Below the pieces are notes generated by a model, which saw nothing but the letters and a program-made list of their open reading frames with translations, was not told the DNA's origin and ran no database searches. This document shows positions 19,124 through 28,851 of a DNA stretch of 64,000 nt, in pieces (the stretch's first letter is position 1; the number at the start of each line of letters is the position of its first letter). The stretch is from the NCBI GenBank assembly GCA_965212595.1, contig CBDBVE010000001.1, forward strand, positions 186,001 to 250,000, in the 5' to 3' direction. Both the position numbers and the translations under genes were made by a program. Source of the DNA: Poritiphilus sp965212595 (lineage in GTDB: Bacteria; Bacteroidota; Bacteroidia; Flavobacteriales; Flavobacteriaceae).

Positions 19124-19426
19124 ATGAATCAAGAACCACTACCAGGAGCCAGTAATGCACTTACCTGGGGAATTGTTTCTCTAGTAGGTGCGTTGGTATG
19201 CTGTGGCCCATTCGCTATTATTTTCAGTATTATCGGGCTAAATTCTGCAAAAAAGGCAGAACAGTTATATCAGGCAAATCCCGGAAGCTATACCGGATAC
19301 GAAAATGTAAAAACAGGTCGGATACTTTCCTATATAGGAATGGCCTTCGCACTTATCTATTTGGTATTTGTTATTATCTATTTTGGAGCGATTATCGCAC
19401 TTATCTCTACTGGAGAGTTCTCCTAG
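19124..19426 (+). CDS. CCC-motif membrane protein, copy 2
   Basis: 100 residues, a diverged tandem copy of the previous gene: the same two-helix plan, a reduced cysteine motif (VCCGP in place of CCC) and the same loop (YQANPGSYTGYENVKTGRI). Function unknown. A strong bidirectional terminator follows. Confidence 0.75.
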   Translation: MNQEPLPGASNALTWGIVSLVGALVCCGPFAIIFSIIGLNSAKKAEQLYQANPGSYTGYENVKTGRILSYIGMAFALIYLVFVIIYFGAIIALISTGEFS

Positions 19427-19448
19427 AGCTTATAAATAATTTTCAAAC

Positions 19449-19479
19449 AAAAAGCTGCCTGAATCAGGCAGCTTTTTTA
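19449..19479. terminator. bidirectional terminator between CCC-motif gene and recQ
   Basis: AGCTGCCTGA and TCAGGCAGCT form a perfect stem with a tiny loop, with A residues on the left and six T residues on the right, so it can stop both convergent transcripts. Confidence 0.8.
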
Positions 19480-19498
19480 GTTTGTGCTTTTATTCAAT

Positions 19499-21694
19499 CT
19501 AATTTGCCACTTCGCTCATAAATTTCAGGCGGTAAAGGCGTAGTTCTTCGTCTTCATATTCTCCGTCAAACTCCTGTAGTGCCATCTCAATATTATCGGT
19601 TTCGGCATCAAGGAAATAGTCGTGAATCTCATCTTGCTGATCTTCATCCAGGATCTCGTCAATCCAGTACCCCAGATTTAATTTTGTGCCGCTAAAGACA
19701 ATCTGCTCCATAGCTTTTACAAGTTCGGGCAGTTTCAAGCCTTTGGCAGAAGCAATGTCATCAAGAGGTAACTTTCTATCGATATTCTGAATAATATAGA
19801 GTTTTAGGACAGAATTAGCTCCCGTACTTTTTACAACGAGATCATCAGGTCTAATGATATCATTCTCCTCTACATAACTAGATATAAAATCTATAAAAGG
19901 TTTGCCGTATTTTTTTGCCTTGCCCTCACCCACTCCATGGATATTTACCAACTCTTCCATGTTTATTGGGTATTTCAAAGCCATATCATTTAAAGACGGG
20001 TCTTGAAACACAACAAAAGGAGGTACGTCCCGTTTTTGGGCCTCTTTTTTCCTTAAATCCTTAAGAAGGCGTAATAAATTTTCATCGGCCACGCTGCCTC
20101 CAGCCTTTGAAACATTAACAATCGCGTCATCTGCTTCCTGGCTGTAGACATGGTCTTTGGTCATCATAAAAGAGGATGGACTTTTTAGAAATGTTTCTCC
20201 GTCCTTGGTCATATGTAGTATGCCGTACTGCTCAATTTCCTTTTTAAGCAAGCCTGCCACCAATACCTGCCGTATTAAGGCCATCCAATACCCCTTATCT
20301 TTATCAGCGCCGATCCCAAAGAAGGGTTTTTCATCTGTTTTATGAGACGTAATAAGCGCGTTCTTAGAACCGGTAAGCGCTTTTACAATTTCTTTAGCTT
20401 TAAATTTCTGTTTGGTTCCCTGAACCACCTGGATTAGTTTTACAACATTTTCTTTGGCTTCCTCTTTTTCTTTTGGGTTACGCGCGTTATCATCCATGTC
20501 TGCCCCCTCACCATTCACTGCATCAAACTCTTCCCCAAAATAGTGCAGGATAAATTTCCTGCGAGACATGGAAGTTTCTGCGTAAGCTACTATTTCTTGT
20601 AATAGGGCATTCCCAATTTCCTGCTCGGCTACTGGTTTTCCTGACATGAACTTCTCTAACTTTTCGATGTCCTTATAAGCATAAAAAGCCAGACAATGGC
20701 CCTCCCCTCCATCTCGTCCTGCTCTGCCAGTCTCCTGATAGTAGCTTTCAATACTCTTAGGGATATCGTGATGAATTACATAACGCACATCTGGCTTGTC
20801 TATCCCCATACCGAAAGCGATAGTCGCCACTACCACATCTACTTCTTCCATAAGGAACATATCTTGATATCTGGAACGCGTTTTGCCGTCGAAACCGGCG
20901 TGATAAGGAACAGCGCTTATTCCATTTACCTGTAGCACCTGCGCCAACTCCTCGACCCGCTTTCTGCTAAGACAATAAATTATACCAGATTTTCCACTAT
21001 TCTTCTTAACAAAGCGGATGATATCGGCATCAACATTTTTGGTCTTTGGCCGTACCTCATAAAAAAGATTGGGTCTGTTAAAAGAAGCCTTGAAAACTTC
21101 GGCATCTGTAATGGCCAGATTTTTAATAATATCTTCCTGAACCTTAGGCGTGGCGGTAGCTGTAAGGCCAATAATTGGAATGTTTGTACCTAAGCGGTTA
21201 ATAATGGCCCTTAAATTTCTATACTCAGGCCTGAAATCATGACCCCATTCAGAAATACAATGTGCCTCATCTACGGCAACAAAAGAAAGCGGGACACTCT
21301 GCAAAAAGGAAACATAATCTTCTTTTGTAAGCGACTCTGGTGCTACATAAAGCAATTTGGTAACCCCGGCCTGAATATCCTCCTTTACCTGCTTCACTTC
21401 GGTTTTTGTCAAAGAAGAATTAAGTACATGAGCAATACCATTTTGAGCCGAAACCCCACGTATGGCATCCACCTGATTTTTCATAAGAGCGATAAGGGGC
21501 GACACAACAATCGCTGTCCCATCGTGTATCAAAGCCGGGAGCTGATAACACAATGACTTCCCCCCACCTGTTGGCATAATTACAAAGGTATTCTTTCCTG
21601 CCGCTATACTTTTAATTACCCCTTCCTGGAGACCTTTAAATTGGGAAAAACCAAAGTATTTTTTAAGCGAAGCGCGTAGATCCATCTCATTCAA
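19499..21694 (-). CDS. recQ: ATP-dependent DNA helicase RecQ
   Basis: A 731-residue 3'-5' helicase of recombination and replication-fork repair. Motifs in order: Walker A MPTGGGKSLCYQLPA near residue 42, DEAH box AVDEAHCISEWGHDFRPEY near 140, motif III GLTATATPKV, motif V VVATIAFGMGIDKPDVR and motif VI QETGRAGRDG. Then the RQC winged helix and an HRDC domain (PPFVVFQDPSLNDMALKYP). The zinc-binding cysteines of classical RecQ are not obvious in the 380-400 region. The tail after HRDC is long and acidic. It is divergent from kdsD. Confidence 0.95.
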   Translation of the reverse strand: MNEMDLRASLKKYFGFSQFKGLQEGVIKSIAAGKNTFVIMPTGGGKSLCYQLPALIHDGTAIVVSPLIALMKNQVDAIRGVSAQNGIAHVLNSSLTKTEVKQVKEDIQAGVTKLLYVAPESLTKEDYVSFLQSVPLSFVAVDEAHCISEWGHDFRPEYRNLRAIINRLGTNIPIIGLTATATPKVQEDIIKNLAITDAEVFKASFNRPNLFYEVRPKTKNVDADIIRFVKKNSGKSGIIYCLSRKRVEELAQVLQVNGISAVPYHAGFDGKTRSRYQDMFLMEEVDVVVATIAFGMGIDKPDVRYVIHHDIPKSIESYYQETGRAGRDGGEGHCLAFYAYKDIEKLEKFMSGKPVAEQEIGNALLQEIVAYAETSMSRRKFILHYFGEEFDAVNGEGADMDDNARNPKEKEEAKENVVKLIQVVQGTKQKFKAKEIVKALTGSKNALITSHKTDEKPFFGIGADKDKGYWMALIRQVLVAGLLKKEIEQYGILHMTKDGETFLKSPSSFMMTKDHVYSQEADDAIVNVSKAGGSVADENLLRLLKDLRKKEAQKRDVPPFVVFQDPSLNDMALKYPINMEELVNIHGVGEGKAKKYGKPFIDFISSYVEENDIIRPDDLVVKSTGANSVLKLYIIQNIDRKLPLDDIASAKGLKLPELVKAMEQIVFSGTKLNLGYWIDEILDEDQQDEIHDYFLDAETDNIEMALQEFDGEYEDEELRLYRLKFMSEVAN

Positions 21695-21834
21695 AACTGT
21701 GCGGTTTTATTTATTACCTGCTCCTTGGATTCTAAACCAAATTTAAATTAAAATACGGTTTTTTAGTGATTTTGAAGGTTGATGTGGCAAATTCCATGCC
21801 GAAATATTTGTACACCTTATAAAATAAGTTTGTG

Positions 21835-21842
21835 TAATTTTG
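21835..21842 (+). promoter_or_regulatory. probable -7 element of the kdsD-tatC-lptB cluster
   Basis: TAATTTTG matches TAnnTTTG; a TTTG lies 24 bases upstream (21807-21810), slightly far for a -33. A nine-base stem (AGAAATTGT/ACAATTTCT) lies in the leader before the TTG start at 21932. Confidence 0.4.
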
Positions 21843-21931
21843 TTTTCTTAAATATAATACATTCTTTTAGAAATTGTTTACTAATGATGGACAATTTCTC
21901 TAAATAAGAAACCAGTAATTTTTGTAATCAA

Positions 21932-22898
21932 TTGAGTGATAGCAAAGCGATACTAGCCCTTGCAAAGAAAACCATAACTCTTGAAGGCGACGCCATACAC
22001 CATCTCTCCTCTCTTCTGGATGAGCACTTCGCAAAAGCGGTAGATTGTATAAGACGGTCCAAAGGTCGGGTTGTGATTTCGGGTATAGGTAAGAGTGCCA
22101 TTATAGCATCGAAGATTGTGGCGACTTTGAATTCAACGGGAACACCGGCGATTTTTATGCATGCGGCCGACGCCATCCACGGAGATCTTGGAACCATTCA
22201 GAAAGACGATGTGGTTATTTGTATTTCTAAAAGTGGAAACACTCCTGAAATTAAGATGCTGGTGCCGCTTATAAAGCAGGGAAAGAACGTTCTCATCGGA
22301 ATGACTGGTGCTATAGATTCCTATCTGGGTGAACAGGCCGATTTTGTTTTGAATACTTATGTAGCCAAAGAGGCATGCCCAAATAACCTGGCCCCAACAA
22401 CAAGTACAACCGCTCAGCTCGTTATCGGTGATGCCCTGGCCATTTGTCTTCTAGAATTAAGGGGCTTCAGTAGCAAGGATTTTGCAAAATACCATCCGGG
22501 AGGTACGCTGGGTAAAAAATTGTACCTGCGTGTTTTCAGATATCGTTTCAAATAATATGAAGCCGCAAGTAGACGTTAATACCGATGTAAGGCAGGTAAT
22601 CGTAGAAATTTCTGAAAAAATGCTGGGAGTCACCGCAGTTATGGAAAATGGAAAGCTTTGCGGTATTGTTACTGATGGAGACATTCGAAGGATGCTCAAT
22701 AAGTACGAAAATATTAACGGACTTCGCGCGAAAGACATCATGACGAGCAGTCCTAAGACCATCGGTACAGACGTACTGGCCATAAAGGCTTTGGAAATTA
22801 TGCAAGATAAAGGAATTTCGCAGCTATTAGCTGTAGACCAGGAGGATTACAAGGGTGTGGTACATTTACACAATCTTATAAATGAAGGGATTATATAA
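21932..22898 (+). pseudogene. kdsD: arabinose-5-phosphate isomerase, one frameshift
   Basis: KdsD/KpsF converts ribulose 5-phosphate to arabinose 5-phosphate, the first step towards Kdo in LPS. The spliced product is 321 residues, normal for the family: SIS domain with VVISGIGKSAIIASKIV, CISKSGNTPEIK and TTSTTAQLVIGDALA, the bridge FAKYHPGGTLGKKL, then two CBS domains (GKLCGIVTDGDIRRML; QDKGISQLLAVD). The frame breaks in a T run at 22533-22536; removing one T restores it. Start is TTG at 21932. The stop shares bases with the tatC ATG. Kdo synthesis is usually essential, so a sequencing error is likely. Confidence 0.9.
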
Positions 22899-23738
22899 TG
22901 ACTGAGTCGACCAAAAATCCCAACGAAATGTCTTTTTTAGATCATCTGGAGGAGCTGCGCTGGCATTTAATTCGGTCAACCCTGGCTGTGGTTATCATCG
23001 GATGCGTGGCCTTCGTTATGCGTGGATTTATTTTTGACACCGTTATTTTTGGCCCCGCAAATATGAGCTTTACCACGTATCGTTTTTTTTGTAAAGCGGC
23101 TACGGCCATTGGATTAGATTCTGCTTTCTGTGCAGATAGCCTTCCCTTTACCATTCAGAGTAGAACGATGGCCGGACAGTTTTCCGCACATATCTGGACT
23201 TCCATCTGGGCAGGTTTTATCGTTGGTTTTCCTTATGTACTCTATGAATTATGGAAATTTATAAGTCCTGGCTTGCACGTCAATGAAAGAAAGCATTCTA
23301 GAGGTTTTATCCTGGTGGCCTCTTCTTTGTTCTTTTTAGGGGTTTTTATTCGGATATTATGTTGTAACCCCATTGTCTATCAACTTCCTCGGAACTTATC
23401 AGGTAAGTGAACAAGTTTTAAACGAATTTGATATAGGTTCTTACATTTCTACAGTAAGGGCATCGGTAATAGCCTGTGGAATCATCTTTGAGCTTCCAAT
23501 TCTAATTTACTTTCTGACGAAAGTAGGATTGGTTACTCCTGAGATCCTCAAAAAATACCGTAAAATAGCCCTGGTAATTGTATTGATTCTTTCAGCCGTA
23601 ATTACCCCACCGGATGTAGCCAGCCAAATTATCGTGGCCGTACCTGTTTTAATCCTATACCAAATAAGTATTTATATTTCAAAGGTCGTCTTGAAACGAG
23701 AGGCGAAAAAAGCCGAGAAAAATGCCAAAGCAAGTTGA
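22898..23738 (+). pseudogene. tatC: twin-arginine translocase subunit TatC, one frameshift
   Basis: TatC is the signal-peptide receptor of the Tat pathway for folded proteins. Spliced length 279 residues with six membrane helices: start MSFLDHLEELRWHLIRST (the conserved N-terminal motif), GFIVGFPYVLYELWKFISPGL, and after the break LSINFLGTYQVS and CGIIFELPILIYFL. The break is one extra T in the run 23343-23347; removing it restores the family motif GYYVVTPL. A Tat-signal protein (start 63339) lies in this window, arguing that Tat is functional. The next gene starts inside its last 17 bases. Confidence 0.9.
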
Positions 23739-24066
23739 GGAATTTAATGACTACCGGGCCAGGATGAATGAAAAATTACTGGCAGACAATAATAAACTTA
23801 TCAAGCGCATATTCAACCTGGATACCAATGCCTATAGGCCTGGCGCCCTAGACGGGAAGACGAAGGAGCTACTTGGTTTGGTTGCTTCAACCGTCCTTCG
23901 CTGCGATGATTGTATCAAGTACCATCTGGAGGGATCGATGAAGACAGGGGCCTCTAAAGAAGAGGTCATGGAGACCTTAGGCATTGCAACTTTGGTGGGT
24001 GGCACCATCGTTGTCCCCCACTTGAGGAGGGCCTATGAATACTGGGAAGCACTTGAAGAGGAATAG
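23722..24066 (+). CDS. carboxymuconolactone decarboxylase family protein
   Basis: 114 residues with the AhpD/CMD helical fold and redox motif CDDCIKYH near residue 58 (CxxC followed by His). The function may be peroxidase-like or structural; it is a conserved neighbour of tatC and lptB in flavobacteria. It overlaps tatC by 17 bases and precedes lptB by 65. Confidence 0.8.
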   Translation: MPKQVEEFNDYRARMNEKLLADNNKLIKRIFNLDTNAYRPGALDGKTKELLGLVASTVLRCDDCIKYHLEGSMKTGASKEEVMETLGIATLVGGTIVVPHLRRAYEYWEALEEE

Positions 24067-24131
24067 GTTAAAAAATAATACAATTCCTTTTTCTTCAACA
24101 TTTAATGATTTAGTTTTGACCGCATATTAAG

Positions 24132-24872
24132 ATGAAATTAAAGGCCGAAAATATAATGAAAGCCTACCGGGGCAGAAAGGTTGTAAAGGGTATCTCGCTC
24201 GAGGTCAACCAGGGAGAAATCGTGGGTTTGTTGGGACCCAACGGCGCCGGAAAAACCACTTCTTTTTATATGATAGTGGGGCTCATTAAACCAAACGGGG
24301 GTAAAATTTTCCTGGACGATATGGAAATTACACGCTTCCCCATGTACAAAAGGGCTCAGAATGGTATTGGTTATTTGGCCCAGGAAGCTTCTGTTTTCAG
24401 AAAGCTAAGTATTGAAAAGAACATTCTGAGTGTGCTGCAACTCACCAAAATGAGCAAGAAAGAGCAGCATATGAAGATGGAATCGCTTATCGAAGAATTT
24501 GGCCTTGGACACATTCGTAAAAACCGGGGCGACCTGCTGTCTGGAAGAGAACGAAGAAGGACAGAAATAGCAAGAGCTTTGGCAACAGATCCGAAATTTA
24601 TTCTTCTGGATGAACCTTTTGCCGGCGTAGACCCTGTAGCTGTTGAAGACATACAAAGGATCGTAGCCCAACTGAAAAACAAGAACATCGGTATCTTGAT
24701 TACCGATCACAATGTACAGGAAACACTAGCCATTACAGAAAGGTCTTATCTGATGTTTGAAGGAGGAATTCTCAAATCTGGAATCCCCGAAGTGTTGGCC
24801 GAAGATGAAATGGTCAGAAAAGTGTACCTGGGACAGAACTTCGAACTTCGCAAAAAGAAACTGGACTTTTAG
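24132..24872 (+). CDS. lptB: LPS export ABC transporter ATPase LptB
   Basis: LptB powers extraction of LPS from the inner membrane with LptFG. The 246 residues show Walker A GLLGPNGAGKTTSFYMI near 34, Q-loop YLAQEASVFRKLS, Walker B FILLDEPFAGVDP and switch TDHNVQETLAI. The signature is odd: LSGRERRRTEIARAL, with Arg in place of the second Gly of the near-universal LSGGE. The codon is AGA where GGA is expected, a one-base difference. In other respects it is a normal family member. The kdsD-tatC-CMD-lptB order links it to LPS biogenesis. Confidence 0.9.
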   Translation: MKLKAENIMKAYRGRKVVKGISLEVNQGEIVGLLGPNGAGKTTSFYMIVGLIKPNGGKIFLDDMEITRFPMYKRAQNGIGYLAQEASVFRKLSIEKNILSVLQLTKMSKKEQHMKMESLIEEFGLGHIRKNRGDLLSGRERRRTEIARALATDPKFILLDEPFAGVDPVAVEDIQRIVAQLKNKNIGILITDHNVQETLAITERSYLMFEGGILKSGIPEVLAEDEMVRKVYLGQNFELRKKKLDF

Positions 24873-24899
24873 ATTTCGCAACCCTAAACCGATATCTAC

Positions 24900-25667
24900 T
24901 TAGGCCGTGTTAGCGGCATTTTTCTCAGTAAAATTGGTCACTAACGAACTGGCTATATAAAAGAAGACAATCGCCGGAATAGCCAGAAACTCTAATGTGA
25001 TCAAAAGCACCACGCTTACAATAATAAAAATATAGCGAAGCGCATTGTCTTTAAAACTCCAGTTTTTGAATTTTAGGGCAAAAAAGAGGCAGCCTCGCAT
25101 TCAAAAGATAGCTGCTTAAAAGTGTAAGTCCAATTAAAAACCATTTGTTTAGAATAATGGCATTGATATAATCATTACCCTGATAAAAAAGAATCATTGG
25201 AAGAGACAGAATCAGTAAGGCGTTAGCCGGTGTAGGCAAGCCAATGAAGGACGACACCTGCTCTTCGTCTATATTGAATTTAGCAAGCCGGTAGGCGGAA
25301 GACAGTGTAATTAAAAAAAGCCAGGAACGAAATTGTTGGTACGCTAAAACTCGTCCATGTCATAAATTCACCTGTTTCTTTGCCTATACTCCATCCCGCC
25401 TCCCTCAGACAAATTAAACAATTGAAACATCACAATCCCTGGAACTAAGCCGCTGGTCACCATATCAGCCAGAGAATCGAGTTGTACACCTAAATCTGAC
25501 TGAACATTCAGTTTCCGGGCAAGAAAGCCGTCAAAAAAATCAAAGAAAATACCGAGACAGACAAAAAAGGCGGCAATCTCTAATGCATTGCGAGCAGCGC
25601 ACATCACCGCAAGACATCCACAAAAGAGATTGAGCATGGTGAGCAGGTTAGGGAGGTGCTTTTTCAC
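24900..25667 (-). pseudogene. pssA: CDP-diacylglycerol-serine O-phosphatidyltransferase, three frameshifts
   Basis: PssA makes phosphatidylserine, the precursor of phosphatidylethanolamine. Spliced length 254 residues. The start used is GTG at 25667 (VKKHLPNLLTMLNLFCG); the frame is open 29 codons further upstream. The CDP-alcohol phosphotransferase motif is visible across FDFFDGFLARKLNVQSDLGVQLDSLAD. Frame breaks lie at 25395-25397 (C run on plus strand), 25313-25319 (A run) and 25080-25085 (A run), each one extra base; removal joins EGGGWSIGKETGEF, SSAYRLAKFNIDEEQ and LPLFALKFKNW in one frame. About seven membrane helices follow. Three errors in one lipid gene suggest poor base calling here. 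Confidence 0.85.
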
Positions 25668-25776
25668 TGGTGGTCGTTTTCGTAAAAAATAAGATAATTT
25701 TTGATCAGGCTCTCCTGAACCAGTTTTTATTCGGATATTTGCGAGCAGAGCCAACTAGCAGTCGGCGAGTTTTAAG

Positions 25777-26961
25777 ATGCAATTGAGAATTTTCTTTTTC
25801 TTTAGCCTTTTATGGATCGCCTTTAGCGGCTTTTCTCAGCAATCCCGTTTATCTTCTAATGCTCAGATCAGCGTCCTAACCTGCGGAGCTGGAGAGGAGT
25901 TGTATTCTTCCTTTGGCCATACCGCCTTTCGAGTACAAGATCCATCACAGGGTATCGATTGGGTATATAATTATGGTACCTTCAATTTTAACACGCCTAA
26001 TTTCTATTTGAAATTCGCCAGGGGCAAGTTGCTGTATTCTTTAAGTGTTTCTAAGTTTACCAACTTTCTTTATGCCTATCAATTAGAAAACAGATGGGTG
26101 AAAGAGCAGCCACTGGAGCTTAATGCAAGTCAGAAGAACAGACTTTTTAGCTTTCTGGAAAACAATAGAAAACCAGAAAACCGGGATTACAAATACGACT
26201 TCCTTTTTGACAATTGCGCGACAAAAATACCAGATGTACTTCAGGAAGTATTGGGAGATCAGCTCGTTTTTGAGCAACCCAGCCTTGAAGAAGAGGCAAC
26301 TTTCAGGGACCTTATCCAGGAAAACCTCAAGGCAAATTCCTGGTCGAGTTTCGGCATCGACCTGGCGCTGGGATCTGTGATCGACAGAAATGCAGATTTT
26401 AAAGAATACATGTTTCTTCCTAAGTATGTGCTAAGGCAATTAAATAACAGTAGTCTGGTTAGTGAACCTTTGGTTTCAAGAGAACGCAGTATTCTGGATA
26501 TAGAACCTTTGAGTGGGGGATATTACTTTACAGCCTCTCCCCTCTTCTGGCTTTTGCTTTTAATGCTTTTCACCGCTACTATTACTTATATCGACCACAG
26601 AAACAAAACACGTAGCCGTTGGTTAGATTTCTTTCTCTTCTTTATAAGTGGTGCCTGTGGCCTGCTGATGTTTTTCCTTTGGTTCCTTACCGATCACAGT
26701 GCTACTGCAGGCAATTTCAATATTCTATGGGCCTTTCCCGCGAATATTGTTATTTGCTTCCTGATGGTTAAGAACAGCCCGCTCAAAGCCTGGCTAAAAA
26801 AATATATTCTGGGGCTGCTGGTCCTGATCGGAATTACGATACTTCTTTGGATTATTGGATTCCAGGTATTTTCACCCTTGCTTTCTTTGACGCTGCTTAC
26901 TTTAAGTATTCGATACTTCTTTCTTTACAACCATTTGAACGCCAACGAGGCTAAAAACTGA
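25777..26961 (+). CDS. Lnb-type (DUF4105) membrane protein
   Basis: 394 residues. Signal peptide (IFFFFSLLWIAFSGFSQ), then a periplasmic DUF4105 domain with the hallmark TCGAGEELYSSFGHTAFRV near residue 36, NYGTFNF and LFDNCATKIPDVL near 153. The C-terminal third has four or five membrane helices. The DUF4105 family includes Lnb, the lipoprotein N-acyltransferase of Bacteroides; the Cys, His and DNC residues expected of a papain-like site are present. Substrate here is inferred, not shown. Its stop overlaps the next start (ATGA). Confidence 0.8.
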   Translation: MQLRIFFFFSLLWIAFSGFSQQSRLSSNAQISVLTCGAGEELYSSFGHTAFRVQDPSQGIDWVYNYGTFNFNTPNFYLKFARGKLLYSLSVSKFTNFLYAYQLENRWVKEQPLELNASQKNRLFSFLENNRKPENRDYKYDFLFDNCATKIPDVLQEVLGDQLVFEQPSLEEEATFRDLIQENLKANSWSSFGIDLALGSVIDRNADFKEYMFLPKYVLRQLNNSSLVSEPLVSRERSILDIEPLSGGYYFTASPLFWLLLLMLFTATITYIDHRNKTRSRWLDFFLFFISGACGLLMFFLWFLTDHSATAGNFNILWAFPANIVICFLMVKNSPLKAWLKKYILGLLVLIGITILLWIIGFQVFSPLLSLTLLTLSIRYFFLYNHLNANEAKN

Positions 26962-28841
26962 TGAATCTTCTTACCGCCGAGAATATCGCCAAGTCGTACG
27001 GAGAGCTGGTTCTTTTTTCTTCGCTCTCGTTTGGGATCAATAAGGATCAAAAGATTGCGCTGGTGGCTAAGAACGGTACTGGCAAAACTTCTATCCTCAA
27101 TATTCTGGCGGGTAAAGACAAGCCAGATAACGGAAAGATAAGCATCCGCAAAGGCATTAGAATTTCTTTCCTTGCCCAAGAGCCCAATTTGAATACAGAA
27201 CTTAACATTGAACAGACCATCTTCAGCTCTGATAACGAAATTCTAAGGGTAATTGCTGACTATGAAAAAGCATTGGCAACTCCCGAAAACGAAGAATTTT
27301 ACCAAAAAGCGTTTGAGGCCATGGAACGCTTCAATGCCTGGGATTTTGAAACCCAATACAAACAGATTTTATCAAAGCTGAACCTTCCAAGCCTCGATAC
27401 CAAGGTGAAGGTGCTTTCCGGGGGGCAGAAAAAAAGATTGGCGCTGGCAAACGCGCTAATCAACAGGCCAGATCTGCTTATTCTCGATGAACCCACCAAC
27501 CATTTAGACCTTGAAATGATCGAGTGGCTCGAAGCCTATTTTGCGCGAGAAAAACTAAGCCTTTTCATGGTTACACACGACAGGTACTTCCTTGAAAGGG
27601 TATGCAATGAAATTCTTGAATTAGAAGATGGGCAACTGTATTCCTATAAGGGCAATTATTCGTATTATCTTGAACACAAAGAGGCGCGACTTGAAAGAGA
27701 GGCAGTAGCGCTACATAAATCAAAGATCTTATATAAAAAAGAGCTATCCTGGATGAGGAGGCAGCCAAAGGCCCGTACTACCAAATCAAAATCCAGAATA
27801 GACGACTTCAAAGAAATTAAGGAAAGAGCAAACCAAAGAAGGGCTGCACATGAAGTTCAATTGGAGATCAATATGGAACGGCTGGGAAGCAAGGTGGTAG
27901 AACTGCATAGATTGGTAAAGGCTTTTTCGGAAAAACCAATTTTAAATAAATTTGATTATAACTTTCTAAGGGGCGAAAGAGCCGGTATAATAGGAAAAAA
28001 CGGAACAGGAAAATCTACATTTCTAAATATTATCACCGGAGCTGAAAAACCCGATGCAGGGAAGGTTGTCGTAGGAGAAACCATAAAATTTGGCTACTAC
28101 ACCCAGCAGGGAATTGTTATAAAACCAGGGCAAAAGGTTATCGATGTGATCCGAGAATTTGGAGACTATATCCCCTTGAAAAAAGGAAAGCAAATTTCTG
28201 CTCAACAGCTCCTGGAGCGCTTTCTCTTCGACCGTAAAAAGCAATACGACCTGGTGGAAAAACTCAGCGGAGGAGAACGCAAGCGCCTGTACCTTTGCAC
28301 CGTACTTATTCAGAATCCTAATTTTCTTATTCTCGATGAGCCTACCAATGATTTGGATATCGTTACCCTCAATGTTCTGGAAAGCTTTCTTTTAGACTTT
28401 CCAGGCTGCCTTTTGGTGGTATCGCACGATCGTTATTTTATGGACAAGGTAGTTGACCATCTCTTTGTTTTTAAGGGAGATGGAGTGGTTATGGACTTTC
28501 CGGGTAACTATTCTGATTATCGCGCATATGAAAGTAGCAAGGTCGAAGAACGCAGGGCTTTGGGAAGTTCATCCAAATCCGAAAAGATCGAAAAGCAAAG
28601 TTGGCGGAATAAAGGAGACACAAAGAAGTTGAGCTATTCCGAACAAAAGGAATACAACAAACTGGAAAAGGATATTGAGAAACTGGAGAAAAAAAAGGAA
28701 GCGCTGGAGTACAGCTTTTCAAATTCAGACCTAAGTGGCGCTCAAATAGACGAATTGTCCATTGAGCTAAAAGAGGTATTGACAGCACTCGAACAAAAAA
28801 CCGAACGTTGGTTTGAATTATCTACGCTTCTGGAGGGTTAA
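26961..28841 (+). CDS. ABC-F family ATPase
   Basis: A 626-residue soluble protein with two ABC domains and no membrane part, so not a transporter but a ribosome-acting ABC-F (Uup-like) ATPase. First domain: Walker A VAKNGTGKTSIL, LSGGQKKRLALA, LDEPTNHLD. Second: IGKNGTGKSTFL, LSGGERKRLYL, LDEPTNDLD. Between them is the charged interdomain linker (MRRQPKARTTKSKSRIDDF). The C-terminus is a coiled coil as in Uup. Start overlaps the DUF4105 stop by one base. Confidence 0.9.
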   Translation: MNLLTAENIAKSYGELVLFSSLSFGINKDQKIALVAKNGTGKTSILNILAGKDKPDNGKISIRKGIRISFLAQEPNLNTELNIEQTIFSSDNEILRVIADYEKALATPENEEFYQKAFEAMERFNAWDFETQYKQILSKLNLPSLDTKVKVLSGGQKKRLALANALINRPDLLILDEPTNHLDLEMIEWLEAYFAREKLSLFMVTHDRYFLERVCNEILELEDGQLYSYKGNYSYYLEHKEARLEREAVALHKSKILYKKELSWMRRQPKARTTKSKSRIDDFKEIKERANQRRAAHEVQLEINMERLGSKVVELHRLVKAFSEKPILNKFDYNFLRGERAGIIGKNGTGKSTFLNIITGAEKPDAGKVVVGETIKFGYYTQQGIVIKPGQKVIDVIREFGDYIPLKKGKQISAQQLLERFLFDRKKQYDLVEKLSGGERKRLYLCTVLIQNPNFLILDEPTNDLDIVTLNVLESFLLDFPGCLLVVSHDRYFMDKVVDHLFVFKGDGVVMDFPGNYSDYRAYESSKVEERRALGSSSKSEKIEKQSWRNKGDTKKLSYSEQKEYNKLEKDIEKLEKKKEALEYSFSNSDLSGAQIDELSIELKEVLTALEQKTERWFELSTLLEG

Positions 28842-28851
28842 TTGCCATAAA

